Source: Schistocephalus solidus
Taxonomy: Eukaryota > Platyhelminthes > Cestoda > Diphyllobothriidea > Diphyllobothriidae
Reading direction: 5' to 3'
Assembly (NCBI GenBank): GCA_017591395.1
Contig: WEDG01005252.1
Span: 1 to 64,000, forward strand
DNA length: 64,000 nt
The first letter of the stretch is position 1. Every line of letters starts with the position of its first letter. Under the pieces are notes generated by a model, which saw only the letters and a program-made list of their open reading frames with translations, had not been told where the DNA came from and ran no database searches. Positions 57,220 through 64,000 of this stretch are shown here, piece after piece. Both the position numbers and the translations under genes were made by a program.

Positions 57220-57620
57220 AGTTATTTTGAGCTTTCCTACCGTCAGAAGACAGAGATTGAGGATACAGAGAGTGAGGTATTTGCAGCGTCCGTCTCACAA
57301 AAGAAAAAGAAAAAGAAGGTGTGATCGCTGGAACTAGAAGTTTATTGGCCTGACTTTTCGGATTCTCACTCGCACTCATCCTTAGAGATAGTCGCAGAAA
57401 AGGATAGTGGAGGCACAAGGAGGGCAGCGGTGATCGGGAGAGCTGCTAATTACAGTACCCATGTGAACTCACGGCAACCATATATCATAAATATAGTAAT
57501 CCTTGTGTTCCCACTAACCTTATCTGTGGCTGTCTCTCATAGTGGGTTCAAATCAGAATTTAAACGTCAGGCCAATAAACTTCTTGTACCAGCGTTCGCA
57601 TCTTCCTCTTCTACAAACCA
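57220..57620. repeat. Imperfect inverted repeat, about 100-bp arms
   Basis: The left arm (about 57300-57400, minus) and right arm (about 57510-57610, plus) share AGGCCAATAAACTTCT, then a GTxCCAGCG word. Their translations in those orientations also match (SQANKLLVPAI and RQANKLLVPAF). The arms are separated by about 110 bases. They may be two copies of one dispersed element inserted head to head, or the ends of one foldback element. Confidence 0.65.
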
Positions 57621-60329
57621 ACTCCCATGTAAGGCACAACTGCATCCCAGAGGCGGTGCCGGTCCATGTTGCAGTTTGCAAGCCAACTATTGCATGCAAT
57701 GAACCGGAAACCGTAAGCACCTCCAACAGTTCACCTGAAAGAGCATCCAACCCCTTCCAGCTGAAAGGTTAATTATAAAACGCGTGTTAGGGAGTAAACA
57801 TGAAAAGGCTTTTGAGGTGTTTAATCAAAAAGTGAAAGCCACCGCTCACACCTTCAATCGTCAGGACATCGTACTGTCCTCAGAACACTCCTGCAAGCCG
57901 CACGAAGCATTGGAGTCTGCCGAAATTCGCACCAACTGCTTCAGCTGCACGCACTAAGTGGCCATAGTGCACAGTCCTCCCGAAAAATAGTGCTGTGATC
58001 TTATTCAGGACATTATTGTCGGTACCGCGTAGGTGCTTATAGGTCGTTGATGGGTGTAAGTAAGCAACCAGCGCCTAGTAAGGAGGCATTCAATTCTGAA
58101 ACCTAACGTGAGTTGGCGGGGTTATGTTCGAGACGATGGAGTGTCCAACGCAAAATTACGTTGGTGGGAGCCAGATTTTCGCAGCATAAAAAATCTCATG
58201 ATACGAGGCTGTGGGATACCTCGTAAAGCCCAAAAGACAATGACTCGAACTCCTAGCACCCTTCAAAATGAGAAGTTTTTGTGGATCCGTCCAGAACAAG
58301 TACCCAGGACAGTGAACAAACCGCTAAATCGAAGGACGCGAAGAGGGATCACAGACCCCAGGGGGTCTGGTGAGAATATGTGTGCAAACGGAGAGGGATG
58401 CAATGAAGGTAGATAGACAGGAGAAGGAACCAGTCGCTATCAACTCACGCAAAATGGCTCTTAAGAAACCTTTCATATTCTAGGAGAGGGCGTTTTGTTC
58501 CTCATTAAGGAACTACTTTCGTGCGATCTAGAGGCCTTCCATACCACTTTGTAAAGTGACATTTCTTACCCTTGCAGTGTAAAAGAATGCTGAGCGTACA
58601 CCGAAACATGCAAAGACTCTGTATCGTTACGCCGAGGGAAACTACCACATTTTTACTCTCTATGGCTCCCTCTTTCATCCGGAGGGTCAGTAAGAATCAA
58701 AGTTATGCAAATATGCAAAAACTGTCAGGGAAGACTTCAAAAGGAAAGTCGGGATGATACTGATATGAGAAATTTTAACGATAATACTGAAAAGGCGAGA
58801 GCACTCGTCGGTTACCTCTTGTTGGAAAGGGGTGCGTAAAAGAAAGTGACCCCTCTATGCGATCATCTTGGCGTAGACTGAGGGGCTGTGGCAGGTAAAT
58901 CAGACACTGCTGCCAGTGAGTGGGACTTGGAGTAAACGATAGAGAGAAGGTTGAGATAACAGCCATTAGAATCAAACGTGCAATAAGGATTTGAAACCGG
59001 AGATGTAAATCATCTAAGCCTAAAATTTACGACAGCAAATACTGGGCGATGGCGCACTATGTCGAAGTGCTCATTAGACACTGCAGTGAGAAAAGGTGCC
59101 CAGCAAATAATTATCTTAAGCATTTATATTACTTCTTTTTTATATCTCATTCGATGCGTCAATAGATAACTAATCGCAAAGCGAATCTCTAGACCCCATC
59201 GGTATAGCGCTCAAAGCGCAAACGCTGATCCTTGGCTCACAGAATTGCTGAGTACGCAAGCCAACATATAGCAAGATTTAGTCTCCCGAAACTGGATTCG
59301 CCTGTCCATAAAGGTCTTGTTTTTTTATGGTTTTAGCTGTGTGCTTACGTATAACAACCTTAGTTACCGGATAATGAAGGAACAAACGGGCGGTAGTGGT
59401 GGATACCTCATCGTATTACGCTAAGTAATGATGGAGTAACGACGGCGGTGCATAAAATAGAGCCAATAGGACTACCGAGTACGAGTAAGTGGTCTTAAAT
59501 TCGCGTGAAAGCACCACGTACAAAACAATCAGTTGCAAGTCGTGCGCCCTTCCAGTATATAAAGATATGGGTAAGCAGTGGAAAAAAGAAAGTCTTTTGA
59601 CGGTACATACGCTACGTCCGGAGATGTGGACAAAACTTCGCCGTCAGGAAACTCGACAGAAAACCAAATTGCTAATCCATTCACGCTGACCAAGCCTATA
59701 CTTGAAACGTCTAGATGTCCCTACAAGGAAGGGCAGGGGACGCAGAAATCAGTCAACAGAAGTAAATTTCAAAGGCCATGAAAGACTGTAGAAGTAATGG
59801 ACAGAAGCTAGTGGAATACACGCAATAGAAGGCAGAATCAAAATCTGTAGAAAAGTCACTCCTTTCCAGCCCGTGGGTACAAACGTGGTTTTGATTATAA
59901 GGAGGGATATGAAGAGGTCAAACACTTCAGCTACATAACGAAACTCAATTTCAGCCTATTAAATTCTTCCAATGAATAGAGTAAAACTGAATTCAGAAAA
60001 TACTTTCCAGGAACGGTAGAAAACATACATCTACTTTAAGTTGACTTTCTTAACATGCATGCTAAAAAGGCTTTTAGTCACAGTAAGCCTCCATGTACAG
60101 CGTAGATACTGAGGTACTGAGATAGCGATCCCAGTAGGCGTCGCAACAGCGTGAGCATTGGGGTGAATAACCATGTATATGCACCTAACAATAGGCGTAT
60201 AGAGGTCCTATTGACAGTGCAGTCCTGGGCCACTGAAAACAGTTACCTCAAGCACAGGACAATGCACTGCGACGGTGAACAAAGCGAAATACTACTTTGT
60301 ACGTTAGGATTAAATCTTTGCCCTCAGTA
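57621..60329. other. No gene recognised
   Basis: Several short Lys/Arg-rich open frames (for example 58108-58416 and 59489-59781) with no domain that I can name and no convincing splice pattern. Confidence 0.4.
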
Positions 60330-60792
60330 AACCGAAGTTGGGTTCTTTCCAGCGGCCACAGCCCGGGCGACCGTTTTGACCGGCGGGCTAAACCAGGTGA
60401 GGGTCTCCAGTGTTGTGTGTGCCTCCACACCCGGTATGCCTGACTCGCCAACTCCTTGTCTCCCCCCTCTCAAAAAGTCCTACGGTGGGGGCGACAGCAA
60501 CCCCGTAGGCGGCCCAGGCTAACTCGGGTCATTCTCCCACTAAAAAAAAACTGTAACCCATAGTGGAGTTCGGCAGCCGTCTGGGATGACCGGGCAGCCC
60601 TATTTAGGGATAGCACTGCTTGCCTGCTCGCGGAGGAAGGGGCTAGAAAAGGTGCCCTAATCAAATGCTGGTTATCACGTCTTCTGCAGCCGGCCGCGGC
60701 TCGCAGATCGCAAAATACGCGGTCATAAAATTCAAACAAATAACAATAACCCCCGTCCCAATCCCCCTCGCCATACCCCCCAGGCTGCTCGG

Positions 60793-61580
60793 GTGAGTCC
60801 ATTCACACTAGCAGCCTGGAATGTTCGTTCCCCTTTATTTAATACTAGGAGCAACCGGCCGGAATGGAGGACGGCGCTAGTCGCTCGGGAACTGGCGCGC
60901 TACAAGGTGAACATTGCTGCTCTCAGCGAGACCCGATTCTCTGAGCAGGGTGAGCTGCAGGAGGTGGGTGCCGACTACACCTTCTTCTGGAGCGACCGGC
61001 CAAAGGCAGAGCGACGCGACGCTGGTGTTGCCTTTGCCATCCGGAACGACATCGTGGGACGTCTGCCCTGTTTGCTGCAGGGTATCAATGATCGCCTGAT
61101 GAGTCTCCGCCTGCCTCTTCGGGGAGACCAGTTCGCCACTATCATCAGCGCCTACGCTCCCCCAATGACGAGCTCTGATGCGGCGAAGGACAAATTCCAC
61201 GAGGATCTGCATGCCCTGCTGGCGACTGTGCCGAAGGTGGACAAGTTAATTGTCCTTGATGACTTCAACGCCCGCGTCGGGACAGACCACGCTGCCTGGC
61301 AGCGAGTGCTGGGTCCCCATGGTCTCGGGAGCCATAATGATAACGGCCTCCTTCTTCTGCGAACGTGTGCGGAACACCGTCTCCTGCTGATCAACACCTT
61401 CCGCCTTCCGACGCGGGAGAAGGCCATGTGGATGCACTCTCGGTCGCAGCGCTAGCAGCTGCTGGACTATGTTCTCGTCCGGAGGCGAGATCGACAGGAC
61501 GTGCTGGTAACCAAGGCGATCTGCGATGCCGATGGTTGGACGGATAAACACCTCGTCATCTCTTAGATGAGGCTCCGAAT
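60793..61580 (+). pseudogene. Endonuclease domain of the RTE element
   Basis: The frame has no ATG and opens with GTG. It reads [20 protein letters not shown], then [16 protein letters not shown] with the catalytic glutamate, [40 protein letters not shown] and [15 protein letters not shown], where GDFN is expected. A TAG at 61453 stands where a tryptophan-containing HWHLLDY block is usual. After it WTDKHLVIS replaces the usual TDHRLVIS, so the terminal catalytic histidine is displaced. A further TAG follows at 61564. This family of ENs is often mis-annotated as craniofacial development protein 2. Confidence 0.9.
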
Positions 61581-62214
61581 TAAACCCCGACAAAGGCCCG
61601 AAGGTAATCGGCCACCAGGTAAGTTGTATACTCTTTTTTAATTTTCCTGCTCACTGTTTTGATTTCAGCAACCAAATAACCGAGAAAATGGAGAAACTGC
61701 ATGCTCCAGATAATAACGCCACCGTGGAAACACGATAGTGTCAACTGCGAAATGTCATCCAGTCCACCGCCCTCGAAGTCTTCGGACGTGCACACCGTCA
61801 ACACCAGGACTGGTTTGACGACAATGACGCCGACATCAGCAACTTACTCGCGGAGAAGAATGAACTTCACAAAGCCTACATGGACCTTCGGACTGACGCC
61901 AACAAAGCAGCCTTTTTCAGATGCCGGCGCCTTGTACAACAACGGCTGCGGGAGATGCAGGATGCCTGGATGATCCGAAAGGCTGAGGAAAACCAGGGGT
62001 ATGCCGACTGCAATGAAATGAAAAACTTTTTCAAAGCCATCTAGGCCATTTACGGCCCCTTTATCAAGGGGACCACACCGCTGCTCAGCTCTGACGGCAC
62101 AACACTGCTGACAGAGAAATCGCAAATTCTGAAGCGCTGGGCCGAGCACTTCAGCAGTGTCCTTAATTGCTCATCAGCCATCTCCGATGCTGCCATTGAC
62201 CAGCTCCCTTAAGT
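61581..62214 (+). pseudogene. EN-RT linker of the RTE element
   Basis: Pieces in shifting frames read HRQHQDWFDDNDADISNLLA, EKNELHKAYMDLRTDANKAA, RRLVQQRLREMQDAWMIRKA and KGTTPLLSSDGTTLLTEKSQ, the standard linker of this family. Stops lie at 62041-62043 and 62210-62212. At 61620-61668 the sequence looks like a small intron (GTAAGT ... TTTTGATTTCAG), but family comparison suggests decayed coding sequence (see rejected items). Confidence 0.85.
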
Positions 62215-63250
62215 GGACACGAACAATGACCTGGATCTGCCGCCTTCCCTACCAGAAACCATCCGGGCCGTGCAGCAGATTTCTAGCGGTAAAGCACCGG
62301 GATCCGACGAGATCCCACCGGAAGTCTACAAGCATAGCGGGCCCCGGTTAATGGCAGAACTCACAACACTCTTCCAGCAGATGTGGCGCCAAGGATAAGT
62401 TCCTCAGGATGTCAAAGACGCGATGATCGTCTATCTCTACAAGCGGAAGGGGAACCGGCAACTCTGTGATAATCACAGAGGCATCTCGTTGCTCAACATC
62501 GCCGGGAAGATCTTCGCCCGTATCCTTCTCAATCGTCTGAACGGTCACCTAGAGCAGGGCCTGCTGCAGGAAAGCCAATGTGGCTTCCGCCGACACCGCG
62601 AAACAACCGACATGATCTTTCGCCACCCGCCAGATACAAGAGAAGTGTCAGGAGATGCGAACTCACCTATACACTACATTCGTCGATCTGATGAAAGCCT
62701 TTGACACGATGCATCGCGAAGAACTGTGGAAAGTCATGCAGAAATTCGGCTGTCCTGAGTGGTTCACGCAGATGGTGCGTCAGCTTCATGACGGGATGAC
62801 GGCGCGCGTCAATGACAACGGGACGGTATCAAAAGCCTTCGCAGGGACCAACGGAGCGAAGCAAGGCTGTGTATTGGCCCCCACCCCGTTCAGTCTCATA
62901 TTCTCGGCTATGCTGATGGACGCCTACCATGATGAGCAACCTGGGATCCGTACCACCTATAGAGTTGACTAACACCTCAACAGTCGGCGTATGCAGGCTT
63001 CAACGCGTGTGTTTACGACTACAGTCCATGACTTGCTCTTCGCGGACGACTGTGCCCTTAAAACCGTGACGGAGGAGGACATGCAAAGGAGTATGGACCT
63101 CTTTGACGCAGGCTGCGCCAATTTTGGATTAACAATCAGTACAGCCAAAACGGATGTCATGCACCAGCCAGCCCCCAGCGCGGAATACAATGCTCCCCGA
63201 ATCAATGTCAACGGTGCTCAACTCAAAAACGTGAAACCTTCGCTTATCTA
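62215..63250 (+). pseudogene. Reverse transcriptase of the RTE element
   Basis: Blocks in order: LPPSLPETIRAVQQISSGKA, PGSDEIPPEVYKHSGP (finger), a TAA at 62395, then DVKDAMIVYLYKRKGNRQLC, HRGISLLNIAGKIFARILLN, ESQCGFRRHRETTDMIF, a frameshift near 62625, YTTFVDLMKAFDTMHREELW (motif A), TNGAKQGCVLAPTPFSLIFS (motif B; VKQGCVLAP is usual), a TAA at 62969 and VHDLLFADDCALKTVTEEDM (motif C with both aspartates). The palm residues survive although the frame does not. Another frameshift near 63235 interrupts the [12 protein letters not shown] block. Confidence 0.92.
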
Positions 63251-64000
63251 GGAAGCACGCTGTCACGCAGCACGAGAATCGACGACGAGGTGGCCCAACT
63301 GATCGCCAACGCCAGTCAGATCTTCGGTCGGCTGCAGGCCTCCGTGTGGAATCGTCACGGTATTCACCTGAACTGAAAATATACAAGGCCGTCGTCTTTA
63401 CGACACTCCTTTACGGAGCAGAGACCTGGACCGTCTACTCGAACCAAACCAGGAAGCTGAATCACTTCCATCTCAGCTGCCTTCGCAGAATACTGAAGCT
63501 GAGATGGCAAGACAGGATCCCGGACACGGAAGTCCTGGAGCGGACTGGAATCCTCAGCATCCACGCCATGCTGAGGCAAGTGCAACTGCGATGGAGTAGC
63601 CACCTGGTTAGAATGGACGAAGAGCGACTACCTAAACGACTTTTCTACGGAGATGTCGCTATGGTGTCTCGCCGACAGGAAGGTCAAAAACGACGCTACA
63701 AGGACACTGAAGAAATCGCTGAAGCAACTGCAAATCAACCCGGCGACCTGGGAGGACCTCGCCCAGGATAGACCGGCATGGAGAAGATCAGTAAAGACTG
63801 GTTCAGCAATCTATGAGGCCAACCGGATCGCCACCGCCAAGGCCAAAAGAACGGCACGAAAGTCACCAGCGCTCCGGACCAACACCGTCGATGCCCAGGC
63901 CCTGTCAACGCATCTTCCGCGCGCGAATCGGCCTGGTCGGACATCTTCGGACGCAATGCACCAACAATCCGACAATTCCAACTTGTACGTCAAATTCGGC
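63251..64000 (+). pseudogene. RT C-terminal domain and start of the zinc-finger tail, RTE element
   Basis: After [17 protein letters not shown] and a frameshift near 63375, a 141-codon frame reads [60 protein letters not shown] and [19 protein letters not shown]. In shifted frames YEANRIATAKAKRTARKS follows, then finger-like QRIFRARIGLVGHL, ending in RTQC, at about 63895-63960. The window ends inside the tail. Identity to the copy at 34435-36110 is high by eye across this part. Confidence 0.88.

Larger units (their letters stand above)
60330..64000 (+). mobile_element. RTE-type retrotransposon, nearly full length to the window edge, inactivated
   Basis: A G+C-rich 5' untranslated region (about 60330-60790, with CCACAGCCCGGGCGACC) leads into EN (60793-61580), a linker (61690-62210), RT (62215-63250), an RT C-terminal domain (63250-63775) and the start of a zinc-finger tail (63895-63960). 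The last three blocks match the minus-strand copy at 34435-36110. At least six in-frame stops and three frameshifts break it. It runs off the right edge. Confidence 0.92.

Noticed and set aside
61618..61668. A 49-base intron-like stretch in the RTE element (GTAAGT ... TTTTGATTTCAG).
   Set aside because: The family has coding sequence of this length between GKL and the following linker block, and the sequence reads as a decayed, frameshifted version of it. Splicing is not needed to explain it.

Overview
The window looks like a retroelement-rich nuclear genome segment from a flatworm, most likely a diphyllobothriidean tapeworm (the Schistocephalus/Spirometra/Dibothriocephalus group). I infer this from three things. 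There are two copies of an RTE-type endonuclease-reverse transcriptase whose C-terminal tail runs into zinc-finger modules of the kind common in those worms. There are many CR1-like and Penelope-like relics. There are also tRNA-derived short repeats that resemble the schistosome Sm-alpha family. Nothing suggests a prokaryote: there are no operons or ribosome binding sites, and the only plausible host gene is split by long introns.

Layout. Positions 1-7080 hold two minus-strand CR1-like elements (A, cut by the window edge; B, nearly full length) with a plus-strand RT fragment (C) wedged between them. Positions 8880-13490 hold three more decayed CR1-like pieces (D plus, F minus, E minus). Positions 13611-14095 hold two tRNA-derived SINEs of one family. 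From about 16902 to 41811 I can trace a probable plus-strand host gene of at least seven exons. Its six exon junctions all agree in reading phase. I do not recognise its protein. Its introns contain the most interesting material: a second tRNA-derived SINE family (about 303 bp, single copies and a 4-unit tandem array at 31551-32715), a 232-bp tandem satellite at 22991-24230, a tandem/dispersed repeat at 33205-37215, a 5'-truncated RTE element at 34435-36110 and a Penelope-like relic at 38600-39260. Beyond the gene there is a Penelope-like element (RT plus GIY-YIG, minus strand, 42490-43800) head to head with a partial plus-strand copy. A long gene-poor stretch with scattered SINE fragments follows, then a nearly full-length but inactivated RTE copy from about 60330 to the right edge.

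The main find is that both the 232-bp satellite and the 303-bp SINE contain the catalytic-core pattern of a type I hammerhead ribozyme: CUGANGA, a 4-bp stem II with a 4-nt loop, then GAAA. In the satellite (minus strand) the pattern is complete: a 6-bp stem I with an outer helix, a minimal stem III and a GUC cleavage triplet, repeated in four units. In the SINE the core lies 3' of a tRNA-like pol III promoter. Between SINE copies stem II changes in a base-pair-preserving way. This is the architecture described for schistosome Sm-alpha DNA. Ribozyme activity is inferred, not shown.

Most coding remnants are dead: frameshifts, in-frame stops and lost catalytic residues are noted entry by entry. 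Exon calls were made by eye from splice signals, open frame and phase, without transcript or homology support.
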